Source: an uncultured Verrucomicrobia subdivision 3 bacterium
GTDB taxonomy: Bacteria; Verrucomicrobiota; Verrucomicrobiia; Limisphaerales; UBA11358
Assembly (NCBI GenBank): GCA_903865745.1
Contig: CAIPKV010000053.1
Location: 1-64,000 of the forward strand
Direction of reading: 5' to 3'
Length of the DNA stretch: 64,000 bases
Shown here: positions 9,198 to 17,748 of the stretch, piece by piece
Layout of the letters: every line of letters starts with the position of its first letter
Numbering within the stretch: the first letter of the stretch is position 1
Program-made: the position numbers and the translations under genes
Notes under the pieces: model-generated
Told to the model about the DNA's origin: nothing
Database searches by the model: none
What the model saw: the letters and a program-made list of their open reading frames with translations, nothing else

Positions 9198-9620
9198 TTA
9201 CTTATTCGCTTCGGGCTTAACCTCGGCGGCGGAAGCGGCTTCAGCCGGAGCCGGCGTCGGAGCGATCGTGTCCACCCATTCCAAGATTGCGCTTTGCGAG
9301 GCATCACCGTTGCGCTGGCCGAGCTTGATGATGCGGGTGTAACCACTGCGGCGATCTTTGAACGCCGGGGCGATTTCCGTGAACAGCGTCTTGGCGGCTT
9401 TTTCCTGGTGCAGGCGGGCGACGGCGAGTCGGCGATGGGCAATAGTGCCCTTCTTCCCCAGCGTAACCATCTTTTCAGCAACCGAACGGGCTGCCTTGGC
9501 CTTGGCCAAGGACGTCGTTACGCGCTTGTGTTCAATTAAGCTGCAAACGAGGTTGGCGAGCATCGCGTTGCGATGTTCCGAGGTGCGGCCCAATTTGGCC
9601 GTGCGCTTCAAATGTCTCAT
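9198..9620 (-). CDS. rplQ: 50S ribosomal protein L17
   Basis: L17, 140 residues (E. coli 127). It opens MRHLKRTAKLGRTSEHRNAML and has the family segment NLVCSLIEHKRVTTSLAKAKAARSV split across the first third. A short Pro/Ala/Glu-rich tail (APTPAPAEAAS) is extra. It is the last gene of the alpha part of the cluster, 9 bp after rpoA, and ends at the shared terminator. Confidence 0.96.
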   Translation of the reverse strand: MRHLKRTAKLGRTSEHRNAMLANLVCSLIEHKRVTTSLAKAKAARSVAEKMVTLGKKGTIAHRRLAVARLHQEKAAKTLFTEIAPAFKDRRSGYTRIIKLGQRNGDASQSAILEWVDTIAPTPAPAEAASAAEVKPEANK

Positions 9621-9629
9621 GGCAAATCC

Positions 9630-10646
9630 TTATTCCGTTTTAGCGGCTTCTTCCTTCGGCGCCTCGACAAGGCCCGGCTCAAAATTCATGCCGAGCGAGA
9701 GGTTGAGGGAAACCAGCTTGTCTTTGATTTCGTTGAGCGACTTCTTGCCGAAGTTGCGATACTTGAGCATCTCCTGCTCAGTCTTCAGAGCGAGCTGACC
9801 AACGGTGGTTATGTTCGCATTGTTCAGGCAGTTCGCGGCGCGGACGCTCAGCTCGATCTCATTGACACTCATGTTCAACAATTTCTTGAGCTTGGACTTC
9901 TCGTCATCCTGCTTGTCGGCCGCTTCTTCAAATTCCACCGCGTTCTTGTCGTAGCCAACGAACACGTCCAGATGATGCGCCAGAATCGCGGAGGCTTGGG
10001 TCAGCGCATCATCGGGAGTGATACGTCCGTCCGTCCAAATTTCAAGAACCAGACGGTCATAATCCGTGCGGTTACCAACGCGCGCAGCCTCAACCGCATA
10101 ACGCACGCGGGTCACCGGAGAGAAAATCGAGTCAATCGCCACGATGCCGATGGCTTGGCCGGGTTTTTTGTTTTCGTCGCTCGGGCAGAAGCCACGGCCA
10201 ACCTTGACCGTCAACTCCATTTCAAACTTTTTCTTCTTGTCCAGCGTGCAGATGTGCTGCGTCGGATTGACGAGTTCAATATTCTGGTTGGTCTGGATGT
10301 CGGCGGCGGTGACGTTGCCCTCCTTGTTGACCGAGAGCAAGAGCGTCTGCTCATCGCGGGTGTGGGCTTTGAATTTGACCTTCTTCAGGTTCAAGACAAT
10401 ATCCGTCACGTCTTCGGCGACGCCTTCGATCACGGCAAATTCGTGCTGGGCACCGTCCACCTTTACGGAAGTGATGGCCGCACCTTCAAGTGAGGACAAC
10501 AACACACGACGAAGCGAGTTACCTACCGTATGGCCATAACCGGTTTCAAACGGGTCGGCAACAAACTTGGCGTAGGTTTCGGTGGCAGAAGCTTCGTCCT
10601 TCTGCAACCGCTTCGGCATTTCAAAACGTCCTAAACGAACTGGCAT
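9630..10646 (-). CDS. rpoA: RNA polymerase subunit alpha
   Basis: RNA polymerase alpha, 338 residues. The N-terminal domain (about 1-235) holds the dimerisation motif GYGHTVGNSLRRVLLSSLEGAA. The C-terminal domain, which contacts UP elements and activators, starts near residue 260 and includes LSVRAANCLNNANI and KYRNFGKKSLNEIKDKL. It lies after rpsD with an unusually long 89-bp gap containing a hairpin, and before rplQ, the standard alpha-operon order. Confidence 0.98.
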   Translation of the reverse strand: MPVRLGRFEMPKRLQKDEASATETYAKFVADPFETGYGHTVGNSLRRVLLSSLEGAAITSVKVDGAQHEFAVIEGVAEDVTDIVLNLKKVKFKAHTRDEQTLLLSVNKEGNVTAADIQTNQNIELVNPTQHICTLDKKKKFEMELTVKVGRGFCPSDENKKPGQAIGIVAIDSIFSPVTRVRYAVEAARVGNRTDYDRLVLEIWTDGRITPDDALTQASAILAHHLDVFVGYDKNAVEFEEAADKQDDEKSKLKKLLNMSVNEIELSVRAANCLNNANITTVGQLALKTEQEMLKYRNFGKKSLNEIKDKLVSLNLSLGMNFEPGLVEAPKEEAAKTE

Positions 10647-10671
10647 ATTTTCCTTTTGACAATTTTAATCT

Positions 10672-10709
10672 GGCAGTTCCAGGTAATTTTATTCCCTACC
10701 GGAACCGCC
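10672..10709 (-). other. Stem-loop in the rpsD-rpoA gap
   Basis: An imperfect 12-bp stem pairs GGC-GTTCC-GGTA with TACC-GGAAC-GCC across an AT-rich loop, with single unpaired bases. It lies in the longest gap of the ribosomal cluster. No T run follows on the minus strand, so it is more likely an RNA-processing or translational-control structure than a terminator. S4 (encoded just upstream) controls alpha operons in other bacteria, but at a different site. Confidence 0.5.
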
Positions 10710-10735
10710 CGTGTAATTGTCTTAATTGTTAATGG

Positions 10736-11344
10736 TTAGCGGGAATAAAATTCTACTACAGCCTGCTCGTTGGCAATCGGCTGAATCTCGTCGCGGGTTG
10801 GAATGCGCATGACGGTACCTTTGAAGCCTTCTTTGTCTAAAGATAACCAATCCGGTACTGCCCGACTGGCGGATACTTCCAAATTCTTCGTCGCGAGTTG
10901 CCGGGAAACGTTGTGGTTCTTGACCAAAATCACATCATTTACCTTAAGGGCGAAGGATGCAATGGCCGCCTTGCGACCGTTGACGGTGATATGGCCATGA
11001 TTGACCATCTGGCGGGCTGCAGCGCGGGTGTTGCCAAAACCGAGGTGGAACACAACGTTGTCCAACCGGGTTTCCAAAATCTGCAACATCGTCTCGCCGG
11101 TGATACCACGGCGGTTTTTCGCCTTTTCATAGACACCGCGAAATTGCTTCTCCATCAGTCCGTAGTAATAACGGAGCTTCTGCTTTTCATTAAGCCCTTC
11201 GCCGTATTCGGTGGTTTTGCGGCGCGACTTTGGGCCATGGACGCCCGGACCATAGTTGCGGCGTTCAAGATATTTCGTCGGGCCGAAAATCGGAATACCG
11301 AAACGGCGGCTAATGCGAACACGGGGACCTGTATAACGAGCCAT
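10736..11344 (-). CDS. rpsD: 30S ribosomal protein S4
   Basis: S4, 202 residues, an early 16S rRNA-binding protein of the small-subunit body. It begins MARYTGPRVRISRRFG. The S4 RNA-binding domain is at about residues 92-155 (LETRLDNVVFHLGFG, then ARQMVNHGHITVNG). The N-terminal zinc cysteines of some S4 proteins are absent, so this is the C-minus type. It lies between rpsK and rpoA. Confidence 0.97.
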   Translation of the reverse strand: MARYTGPRVRISRRFGIPIFGPTKYLERRNYGPGVHGPKSRRKTTEYGEGLNEKQKLRYYYGLMEKQFRGVYEKAKNRRGITGETMLQILETRLDNVVFHLGFGNTRAAARQMVNHGHITVNGRKAAIASFALKVNDVILVKNHNVSRQLATKNLEVSASRAVPDWLSLDKEGFKGTVMRIPTRDEIQPIANEQAVVEFYSR

Positions 11345-11348
11345 AAAA

Positions 11349-11366
11349 ATTTACGATTTACAATTT
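11349..11366 (-). repeat. Short dispersed AT-rich word in rpsK-rpsD gap
   Basis: The 18-bp word ATTTACGATTTACAATTT (plus-strand view) matches 41519-41536 at 16 of 18 positions. Both copies lie in short gaps inside minus-strand operons and in the same orientation. Confidence 0.4.
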
Positions 11367-11381
11367 GTGGTTGAAGATTTT

Positions 11382-11963
11382 TTACACGCGGCGTTTCTTG
11401 CGGGGACGGCAACCATTGTGCGGAACCGGCGTCACGTCTTTGATGGTAGAAATTTCCAACCCGATAGCCTGAAGCGCGCGAATTGCGGATTCACGACCGG
11501 AGCCGGGACCCTTAACGCGAATTTCCACTTCCTTCATGCCGTGTGCCATCGCCTGACGGGCGGCGTCTTGCGCAACCATCTGCGCGGCATAGGCCGAACT
11601 TTTGCGCGAACCCTTAAAGCCGACACGGCCAGCAGCAGACCAACCGATGAGATTGCCCTGCATGTCGGTAATGGTAACCTGGGTGTTATTGAAAGTGGCC
11701 AAAATGTTAGCAATTCCGGAAACAATGTTCTTCGCATGCTTAGCCTTAACTACTTTCTTCGCGTTTGGATCCTCACCAAGCAAGTCAGCGGCCGTCGGAA
11801 CGGCTATCACTGCTGGTTCGGCTGGCGCAGCGGAGGCTTCGGCAACGGGCGTGGCTTTTTTCTTAACCGGTTTCGCTTCCGGCGCGGTGGCGTCGGCAGC
11901 GGCAACAGGCTTCACTTCTTTTTCCTTCTTTGGCGCGGCTGGTTTTTTCTTTTCTTCGGACAT
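11382..11963 (-). CDS. rpsK: 30S ribosomal protein S11 with long N-terminal extension
   Basis: S11, part of the 30S platform near the mRNA exit. The conserved protein starts around residue 75 ([28 protein letters not shown]) and ends [13 protein letters not shown]. It is preceded by about 65 residues rich in Lys, Ala, Pro and Glu ([19 protein letters not shown] onward), giving 193 residues against the usual 125-130. The extension is in frame, starts 15 bp after rpsM and uses the first ATG. No ATG lies near the conserved start, so it is probably translated. Confidence 0.95.
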   Translation of the reverse strand: MSEEKKKPAAPKKEKEVKPVAAADATAPEAKPVKKKATPVAEASAAPAEPAVIAVPTAADLLGEDPNAKKVVKAKHAKNIVSGIANILATFNNTQVTITDMQGNLIGWSAAGRVGFKGSRKSSAYAAQMVAQDAARQAMAHGMKEVEIRVKGPGSGRESAIRALQAIGLEISTIKDVTPVPHNGCRPRKKRRV

Positions 11964-11978
11964 ATCGAGATTTAGTTA

Positions 11979-12374
11979 TTAGTGAATACCAGCTTTGGCT
12001 GTAGGATTACGTTGCACACCGACCGTCTTGCGCGGACCTTTGCGTGTGCGGGCGTTGGTCTGCGTGCGCTGGCCACGCACGGGCAAACTGCGCATGTGGC
12101 GGATACCCCGGTAGCACTTGATACCCTGCAGACGCTTGAGGTTCATGCCGAGTTCACGGCGCAAATCACCTTCGATGACATACTTGCCTTCTTGGATCGC
12201 GTGAACAATCTGGGACAGCTGGGCCTCGGTTAAATCCTTTGCACGAATGGAAGGGTCAATGTTAGCGCGCTCAAGCACTGCTTTCGCATTGACCGGTCCG
12301 ATGCCATAAATATAACGAAGCGCAATGTCAATGCGCTTGCCGGGCGGAATTTCTACACCAATGATACGTGCCAT
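11979..12374 (-). CDS. rpsM: 30S ribosomal protein S13
   Basis: S13, 131 residues (E. coli 118), a 30S head protein bridging to the large subunit and contacting P-site tRNA. Family features are [22 protein letters not shown] split over the first 22 residues, the helix-two-turn-helix middle, and the basic tail [20 protein letters not shown] short extra tail ([12 protein letters not shown]) extends it. It begins 10 bp after rpmJ. Confidence 0.97.
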   Translation of the reverse strand: MARIIGVEIPPGKRIDIALRYIYGIGPVNAKAVLERANIDPSIRAKDLTEAQLSQIVHAIQEGKYVIEGDLRRELGMNLKRLQGIKCYRGIRHMRSLPVRGQRTQTNARTRKGPRKTVGVQRNPTAKAGIH

Positions 12375-12384
12375 AAATTTTTAA

Positions 12385-12498
12385 TTAACCTTGACGTTGC
12401 TTGTGGCGTTTGTTCGTGCAGATGACGCGGATAACGCCACGACGCTTCACGATTTTGCAGTGCTCACACAATTTTTTGACCGACGCTCTGACTTTCAT
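12385..12498 (-). CDS. rpmJ: 50S ribosomal protein L36
   Basis: A 37-residue protein translated here by hand: [20 protein letters not shown], then [17 protein letters not shown]. It keeps the zinc ribbon ligands (CEHC, a third Cys and the His of KRH), so it is the zinc-binding C-plus type. It sits in the normal place between infA and rpsM, with the infA stop 3 bp upstream. Confidence 0.97.
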   Translation of the reverse strand: MKVRASVKKLCEHCKIVKRRGVIRVICTNKRHKQRQG

Positions 12499-12500
12499 GC

Positions 12501-12722
12501 TTAAATTATTTTTGTTTCAACTATTATCTGCCCCACGCTCAAGTCGTAAGGCGTCAACTGTAATTTCACCATGTCACCGACTTTCAAGCCGGTAAAATTC
12601 TCCTCATCCCGCCGGCTCGCAAACGCTGTCAAGCGGTGACCATTATGCAACTCTGCGCAAAACGTGCCGTTCGGCAAAGCCACTATCACACGGGCGTCAA
12701 CGCAGAAGGCATCTTTGCCCAT
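12501..12722 (-). CDS. infA: Translation initiation factor IF-1
   Basis: IF-1, 73 residues, an S1-type OB fold that binds the ribosomal A site during initiation. The core [18 protein letters not shown] and the C-terminal [12 protein letters not shown] align without gaps to E. coli IF-1 (VLETLPNTMFRVELENGH, LTPYDLSKGRIV). The sequence is otherwise divergent. To keep the full N terminus, translation must start at 12722, so the gene overlaps the 3' end of map by 37 bp. Confidence 0.93.
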   Translation of the reverse strand: MGKDAFCVDARVIVALPNGTFCAELHNGHRLTAFASRRDEENFTGLKVGDMVKLQLTPYDLSVGQIIVETKII

Positions 12723-13468
12723 GTCAAAATCTCCGGCTCACCGTCCGTTACTAAAATGCTATGCTCAAAATGGGCGGATAGTGAACCATCTTGCGTAACC
12801 ACTGTCCAGCCGTCTTTCAGTATTTTTACGTCAGCACAGCCAATATTCACCATCGGCTCAATTGCAATTGTCATACCCGGCTTCAACTTCGGCGAAGACT
12901 TTTTGCCCTCATCAAAATTTGGCACCTGCGGTTCCTCATGCATCGTACGGCCGACCCCGTGGCCGACAAATTCACGAACCACGCTAAAACCGTTTTGCTC
13001 GACATACCGCTGAACCGCCAGCGAAATATCCAATACACGGTTACCCGGTCGCGCCTGGGCGATACCCAGGTAGAGCGACTGTTCCGTCACGTCGAGCAAC
13101 CTTTGCGCTGCGACGCCACAGCCTCCAACCGCCACCGTCCGCGCCGTGTCACCGATAAAACCTTTATGTAGTACGCCGACATCGATGCTGACGATGTCAC
13201 CAAATTTTAATTCACGCTCGGACGCGATGCCGTGAACGACCTCGTCGTTCACAGACAGACAGGTATGGCACGGAAACTTCCGATACCCGAGAAACGCGCT
13301 TTTGCCGTCGTAACTCTTTATTCGCTCTGCCGCAAAATTATCAATTTGCCGCGTCGTCAAACCCGGCTTGATGAACGCAGCTATTTCATCCAAAACTTTT
13401 CCGGCCACCCAGCCCGCCGGACGCATCAACTTTAAATCGTCCTCTGACTTAAGCTTTATACCCGCCAC
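12686..13468 (-). CDS. map: Methionine aminopeptidase type I
   Basis: A 260-residue enzyme that removes the initiator Met from nascent proteins. The five metal ligands of the family are visible: Asp in IVSIDVGV, Asp in IGDTARTV, His in GHGVGRTMHEEP, Glu in IAIEPMVN and Glu in HFEHSILV. It lacks an N-terminal zinc extension, as expected for type Ia. It follows secY by 6 bp; adk, often found between secY and map, is absent. Its 3' end overlaps infA. Confidence 0.97.
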   Translation of the reverse strand: MAGIKLKSEDDLKLMRPAGWVAGKVLDEIAAFIKPGLTTRQIDNFAAERIKSYDGKSAFLGYRKFPCHTCLSVNDEVVHGIASERELKFGDIVSIDVGVLHKGFIGDTARTVAVGGCGVAAQRLLDVTEQSLYLGIAQARPGNRVLDISLAVQRYVEQNGFSVVREFVGHGVGRTMHEEPQVPNFDEGKKSSPKLKPGMTIAIEPMVNIGCADVKILKDGWTVVTQDGSLSAHFEHSILVTDGEPEILTWAKMPSALTPV

Positions 13469-13474
13469 AACACT

Positions 13475-14866
13475 TTAGAAACGCCCACGGATCTTGCCTT
13501 TTTTGAGGAACCCGTCGTAATGACGCATCATCAAGTGCGATTCAACCTGCCGCATGGTGTCGAGCAAAACGCCGACCGCAATCAAAATGCTGGTACCTCC
13601 AAAAAACTGCGCCACATCCGGAGGAATCGCCAGCTTTCGTCCAAGAATGATTGGAATCGTAGCTATTACCGTCAGGAAAATTGCTCCAGCCAATGTGATT
13701 CGGCTCATGGCATGATGTAAATAGTCGCTAGTCCCCTGCCCCGGACGCACCCCAGGAATATATCCGCCATTCTTCTTCAAATCATCGGCAATCTGGATTT
13801 CGTTGAACTGCGTCGCCACCCAGAAATACGAGAAGAACAAAATCATGCCCGAATAAATTACCAAATATAACCAAGATCCATAATTCAGCGTTTGCGCCAA
13901 GCTACGGAATGAATCGGCGATGAACGGCGTCTTGCTAAAAGTATTGGCAAACCACGAACATACTGGCTGCGGGAACATCAGTATGGACTGCGCAAAAATA
14001 ATGGGCATGACGCCCGCATAATTTACACGCAATGGCATGAAGGACGTTCCTCCGGCATACATCTTACGACCAACCGCACGCTGGGCATATTGCACTGGAA
14101 TTTTCCGCTGCGCTTGCGTAATGGCAATGACACCACCTACAACGATTACAAGAAGAATTACGAGTAATAAACCAGTACCGAAAATATGGTAATTGGCTTC
14201 CATACCTCCTGCCGGAAAAAACATATCAATTGCGGCCCGAACCGCCCGGGGCAACCGTGCCAGAATACCGATGGTAATAACTAGCGATACGCCGTTACCA
14301 ATACCACGTTCGGTGATTTGCTCGCCAAGCCACATCAAGAGCATCGTGCCCGCCGTCATAATAGTCACAGCCACCAAGTAATAGGCAAAAGTATTGTCAA
14401 TCAGCACCAAACGGTCACCTAGACCTGGAAACTGACGTTCAGGATGCAGCCAACTGGTCGCAAAATAAATCCCCTGACCTAGGCAGAGCAGCACGGTAAG
14501 ATAACGACCATATTTTATAATTTGTGTGCGGCCACCCTCTTCGCGCGCTAGTTTGCTTAACTGAGGAACAACCGCCGTCAGCAGCTGAATAATAATGGTC
14601 GCGCTGATGTAAGGCATGATGCCCAACGAGCCAATGGCACAGTGTTCAAAGGCCCCCCCAGCGAACGTGTTATACATCCCCAACAGCCCACCATCACCTC
14701 CCTTGGTTGAGAAAAAATGCGAGAGCGCTTCACCATTCAAACCAGGAATCCGAATTACCGCCAAGAGACGACAAACCGCCAGCAGTCCAAGCGTAAACCA
14801 AATTCGGGATTTCAGTTCCGGAATCTTGAAACAATTGCTGAGGGTGCTGGCGATGGAGCGGAACAT
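13475..14866 (-). CDS. secY: Preprotein translocase subunit SecY
   Basis: The SecY channel subunit, 463 residues, with ten hydrophobic segments. Family signatures include the plug region near GLNGEALSHFF, GIMPYISATIIIQLL in TM2 and RGIGNGVSLVI in TM4. It is the membrane pore for Sec-dependent export, used here by the many secreted enzymes in the window. It follows rplO by 12 bp, the normal spc order. Confidence 0.98.
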   Translation of the reverse strand: MFRSIASTLSNCFKIPELKSRIWFTLGLLAVCRLLAVIRIPGLNGEALSHFFSTKGGDGGLLGMYNTFAGGAFEHCAIGSLGIMPYISATIIIQLLTAVVPQLSKLAREEGGRTQIIKYGRYLTVLLCLGQGIYFATSWLHPERQFPGLGDRLVLIDNTFAYYLVAVTIMTAGTMLLMWLGEQITERGIGNGVSLVITIGILARLPRAVRAAIDMFFPAGGMEANYHIFGTGLLLVILLVIVVGGVIAITQAQRKIPVQYAQRAVGRKMYAGGTSFMPLRVNYAGVMPIIFAQSILMFPQPVCSWFANTFSKTPFIADSFRSLAQTLNYGSWLYLVIYSGMILFFSYFWVATQFNEIQIADDLKKNGGYIPGVRPGQGTSDYLHHAMSRITLAGAIFLTVIATIPIILGRKLAIPPDVAQFFGGTSILIAVGVLLDTMRQVESHLMMRHYDGFLKKGKIRGRF

Positions 14867-14878
14867 TCTTCTGCCCGG

Positions 14879-15352
14879 TTATTTCTTGGCCGGAGTCGGA
14901 GATTTTTTGGCAATAATTTCAACCGAACCACCCTTGGCCTCGATCTTTGTTTTCGCCGATGCACTAATAGCACTTACAATCACAGCCAATTTTTTAGTGA
15001 GTTCACCCGTCCCAAGAATCTTAACGCCAAGCACTGGGCCGTTAGCTAAGCCGACTGAACGCAAAGCCGTTTCATCAACTCGAGCACCATCTTCGAACTG
15101 GTTCAAGTCGCCTACATTCACCGGACTATACTCCGTAGTAAAGCGCGCGTTATTGAAACCACGCTTAGGAATGCGACGAATTAGTGGCATCTGACCGCCT
15201 TCGAAACCGATGCGAATTGAGCTGCCGGAACGCGCGGTTTGACCTTTGCCACCACGACCGGCCGTTTTGCCATGGCCGCTAGATTCACCCTGGCCGAGCC
15301 GCTTGGTGCGATGTTTCGCGCCGGGACGAGGTTTGAGATTGTGCAAACGCAT
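14879..15352 (-). CDS. rplO: 50S ribosomal protein L15
   Basis: L15, 157 residues. The N-terminal Gly-rich rRNA-binding tail is typical (RLGQGESSGHGKTAGRGGKG), followed by the GFEGGQMPLIRRIPKRGF block. The C-terminal part is poorly conserved and Lys-rich. It follows rpsE by only 10 bp, so rpmD (L30), often encoded between these two, is missing here. Confidence 0.96.
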   Translation of the reverse strand: MRLHNLKPRPGAKHRTKRLGQGESSGHGKTAGRGGKGQTARSGSSIRIGFEGGQMPLIRRIPKRGFNNARFTTEYSPVNVGDLNQFEDGARVDETALRSVGLANGPVLGVKILGTGELTKKLAVIVSAISASAKTKIEAKGGSVEIIAKKSPTPAKK

Positions 15353-15362
15353 AAAAAAAATA

Positions 15363-16049
15363 TCAGACAGCCGACGCTTGAGGAGCCTTCGGTACGGCTA
15401 CTTTTTTGATTTCTAAGCCGCGCGAAGTATAAATCTGTTCGCGAGTACGAAGGCTTAACAAACCGTTTAACGTGGCTTTGACCACGTTTGCAGCATTTTT
15501 TGAACCGAGTGATTTCGTTAAAATGTCCTTAATGCCGGCAGATTCCAAAACGGACCGAACTGTTTTACCAGCAATAATGCCAGTTCCGGGGGAAGCTGGA
15601 CGCAGTAAAATTTTGGCACCGCCGTAGCAGGAATAAACCTCATGCGGAATCGTTACATCATTTAACGAGACCGACTGCATCTTATTGCGGGCTAGTTCGC
15701 CGCCACGCTTGATCGCGTCAGCAACTTCGGCCGCTTTGCCAAGCGCCATGCCGACCTTTCCCTTTTTGTCGCCGACAACAACCAAGGCACTGAACTTAAA
15801 GCGGCGTCCACCTTTTACAACTTTTGAGGAGCGGTTAATGAAAACCACTTTCTCAACCATCTCTTCGCCACCCTTGGCAAAGGCGTTTTCGCCAACATCT
15901 GAACGACGGCCACGGCCACCGCCACCGCCACGGCCACCTTGGCCACCACGCCCGCCAAATCCTCCGCGCCCGCCGCGCGATTCAGACTGCGGTTTCGTCG
16001 CTTCAGGAGCGGCGGCAGGAACTTCTGGAATGATTTCGTTTTCAGCCAC
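15363..16049 (-). CDS. rpsE: 30S ribosomal protein S5 with Gly/Arg-rich N terminus
   Basis: S5, 228 residues against 160-170 in most bacteria. The conserved part begins near residue 62 (VEKVVFINRSSKVVKGGRRF) and includes the fidelity-related centre and PASPGTGIIAG. The added N terminus has an acidic start (MAENEIIPEVP) and then a dense RGG-like tract (RGGRGGFGGRGG onward) ending RGRRSDVGENAF. Such RGG tracts commonly bind RNA, which is inference here. Confidence 0.96.
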   Translation of the reverse strand: MAENEIIPEVPAAAPEATKPQSESRGGRGGFGGRGGQGGRGGGGGRGRRSDVGENAFAKGGEEMVEKVVFINRSSKVVKGGRRFKFSALVVVGDKKGKVGMALGKAAEVADAIKRGGELARNKMQSVSLNDVTIPHEVYSCYGGAKILLRPASPGTGIIAGKTVRSVLESAGIKDILTKSLGSKNAANVVKATLNGLLSLRTREQIYTSRGLEIKKVAVPKAPQASAV

Positions 16050-16069
16050 AATGATTCTCCAATTCAGGT

Positions 16070-16429
16070 TTAAAATTTTAATCCGGCTTCGCGTGCGGCA
16101 TCAGCCAATGCTTTGATCTTGCCGTGATAGCGCGTACCACCACGATCAAACACCACTGCTGAAATACCTTTGTCAATTGCCGCCTTGGCCGCAATGGCAC
16201 CGACTTTTTTGGCGCCATCCACATTGGCGGAACAGACTTTTGCCTCGCCTTTACCTACCGTCGAGGTCGCCGCCAGCGTCTTGCCAGTAACATCATCGAT
16301 AAACTGAACGTGAATATTTTCGTTCGTGAAGCGAACACTCATGCGCGGGCGTTCGTACGTGCCGCTGACCCGTTTGCGTATGCGCCAATGACGCAATTGC
16401 TTCAACTTTAATTTTTTTTCGGTTCTCAT
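16070..16429 (-). CDS. rplR: 50S ribosomal protein L18
   Basis: L18, 119 residues, which binds 5S rRNA in the central protuberance. Family blocks are present: RHWRIRKRVSGTYERPRMSV, the segment KTLAATSTV, and the C terminus DRGGTRYHGKIKALADAARE. It lies between rplF and rpsE. The gap before it (16430-16467) contains a CACGG/CCGTG hairpin also found between rplE and rplX. Confidence 0.96.
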   Translation of the reverse strand: MRTEKKLKLKQLRHWRIRKRVSGTYERPRMSVRFTNENIHVQFIDDVTGKTLAATSTVGKGEAKVCSANVDGAKKVGAIAAKAAIDKGISAVVFDRGGTRYHGKIKALADAAREAGLKF

Positions 16430-16440
16430 CTCAGTGGGTC

Positions 16441-16456
16441 CACGGTTTTGGCCGTG
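16441..16456 (-). other. Small hairpin between rplF and rplR
   Basis: The plus-strand sequence CACGG, loop TTTTGG, CCGTG is followed by AA. An almost identical element (loop ATATGG) lies at 18300-18315 between rplE and rplX. No T run follows. Confidence 0.45.
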
Positions 16457-16467
16457 AACTAAAATTG

Positions 16468-17004
16468 TTATTGGACAGTTTTGCCTTCCTTACGTACGAC
16501 ATGTTCGCCAGCGTAACGTACACCCTTGCCCTTGTAGGGTTCCGGCGGATAATAGGCGCGGATTTCAGAGGCAACTTTGCCAACTATCATCTTGTCCGGG
16601 CCTTCAATCGTAAGCTTGGTATTTTCCTCGACCGTGACCTTGATTTGATCGGGAATATTGTAATTAATTGGATGCGAATAACCTAGGGACAGGTTCACCA
16701 CCTTGCCTGTTACGGCAGCTTTGAAACCTACGCCCTGAATTTCAAGCTTCTTAACGAAGCCTTCAGCAACACCCTTAATCATGTTGTTGACAAGCGCGCG
16801 GCTCAAGCCATGCAGCGCCTTCGCCTGAGCGTCTTCTCCAGCACGGCTTACGACAATCTTGTCACCTTCAACCTTCAGGCTGGTGCGCTGGGGTAATTCC
16901 CATGCCAGTTTGCCTTTCGGCCCTTCGACAGAAACTTTTTGACCTTTTACATCCACCTTGACCTTGGCGGGAATGGCAATCGGCTGTTTTCCAATACGAG
17001 ACAT
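16468..17004 (-). CDS. rplF: 50S ribosomal protein L6
   Basis: L6, 178 residues, two tandem RNA-binding folds at the base of the L7/L12 stalk. It begins MSRIGKQPIAIPAKVKVDVK and contains the L6 signature PEPYKGKGVRYAGE near the C terminus. Length and motifs are standard. It follows rpsH by 6 bp. Confidence 0.97.
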   Translation of the reverse strand: MSRIGKQPIAIPAKVKVDVKGQKVSVEGPKGKLAWELPQRTSLKVEGDKIVVSRAGEDAQAKALHGLSRALVNNMIKGVAEGFVKKLEIQGVGFKAAVTGKVVNLSLGYSHPINYNIPDQIKVTVEENTKLTIEGPDKMIVGKVASEIRAYYPPEPYKGKGVRYAGEHVVRKEGKTVQ

Positions 17005-17010
17005 AAAAAA

Positions 17011-17397
17011 TTACCAGATGTAGCAGAGAAGTTCTCCGCCGAGGTTTTTCTTGCGCGCTTGCTGGTCGGTCAACAGACCTTCCGAGGTTGAAACGATCGC
17101 CACCCCAAGACCGCCGCGCACACGGGGTATTTCCGTCGCGCCAACATAACGACGCAAACCGGGCTTACTGACACGCTTGAGTCCTTCAATGACACTCTTC
17201 TTGCCGTTAAACTTCAGGCCGATAGAGATAGTCTTCTTGACATCGCCTTCAACCGAAACATCGGCTACGTAGCCCTGCTGCTTGAGCAGCTTAGCCACAC
17301 TTTCCTTGATACGCGAATGCGGCAATTTAACCACAGGTAATTGCGCCGCACCGGCGTTACGGATGCGTGTCAACATGTCAGAAATCGGATCGCTCAT
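17011..17397 (-). CDS. rpsH: 30S ribosomal protein S8
   Basis: S8, 128 residues, a primary 16S-binding protein of the body. The start is placed at the ATG of MSDPISDMLTRIRNAG, which matches the family N terminus; a frame open 14 codons further upstream (MCWSRN...) is not conserved. The C-terminal signature VSTSEGLLTDQQARKKNLGG is clear. The 75-bp gap to rpsN is longer than most in the cluster. In E. coli, S8 represses the spc operon by binding the rplE mRNA. Confidence 0.96.
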   Translation of the reverse strand: MSDPISDMLTRIRNAGAAQLPVVKLPHSRIKESVAKLLKQQGYVADVSVEGDVKKTISIGLKFNGKKSVIEGLKRVSKPGLRRYVGATEIPRVRGGLGVAIVSTSEGLLTDQQARKKNLGGELLCYIW

Positions 17398-17472
17398 ATT
17401 TACTTTTAAATTTCGTTCTGCGTTTCGGCTCCAGCACAATTGCTAAACCGACAGCCAGAACGGATAAATTTT

Positions 17473-17742
17473 TTACCAACTGGCCTTTGTGACCCCAGGA
17501 ATCAAGCCATTCAACGCCGCCTCACGGAACGTCAAACGCGACACCCCGAACTTGCGCCAATAACCGCGACGGCGGCCACTGAACGCACAGCGGTTAACCA
17601 CACGCGTCGGGCTGGCATCACGCGGTAGTTTCGCCAAACCGGCGTAGTCGCGCTTGGCCTTTAGTTCTGCGCGAATCGGAGCATACTTCTTCACCGTTTC
17701 TTTTTTGCGGTTATTCCGCTCAATCCAGGATTTCTTGGCCAT
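17473..17742 (-). CDS. rpsN: 30S ribosomal protein S14 (zinc-free type)
   Basis: S14, 89 residues, the long form without the zinc-binding CxxC pairs. The signature [20 protein letters not shown] and C terminus [10 protein letters not shown] are standard. It sits 6 bp after rplE in the usual spc position. Confidence 0.96.
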   Translation of the reverse strand: MAKKSWIERNNRKKETVKKYAPIRAELKAKRDYAGLAKLPRDASPTRVVNRCAFSGRRRGYWRKFGVSRLTFREAALNGLIPGVTKASW

Positions 17743-17748
17743 AACAAA

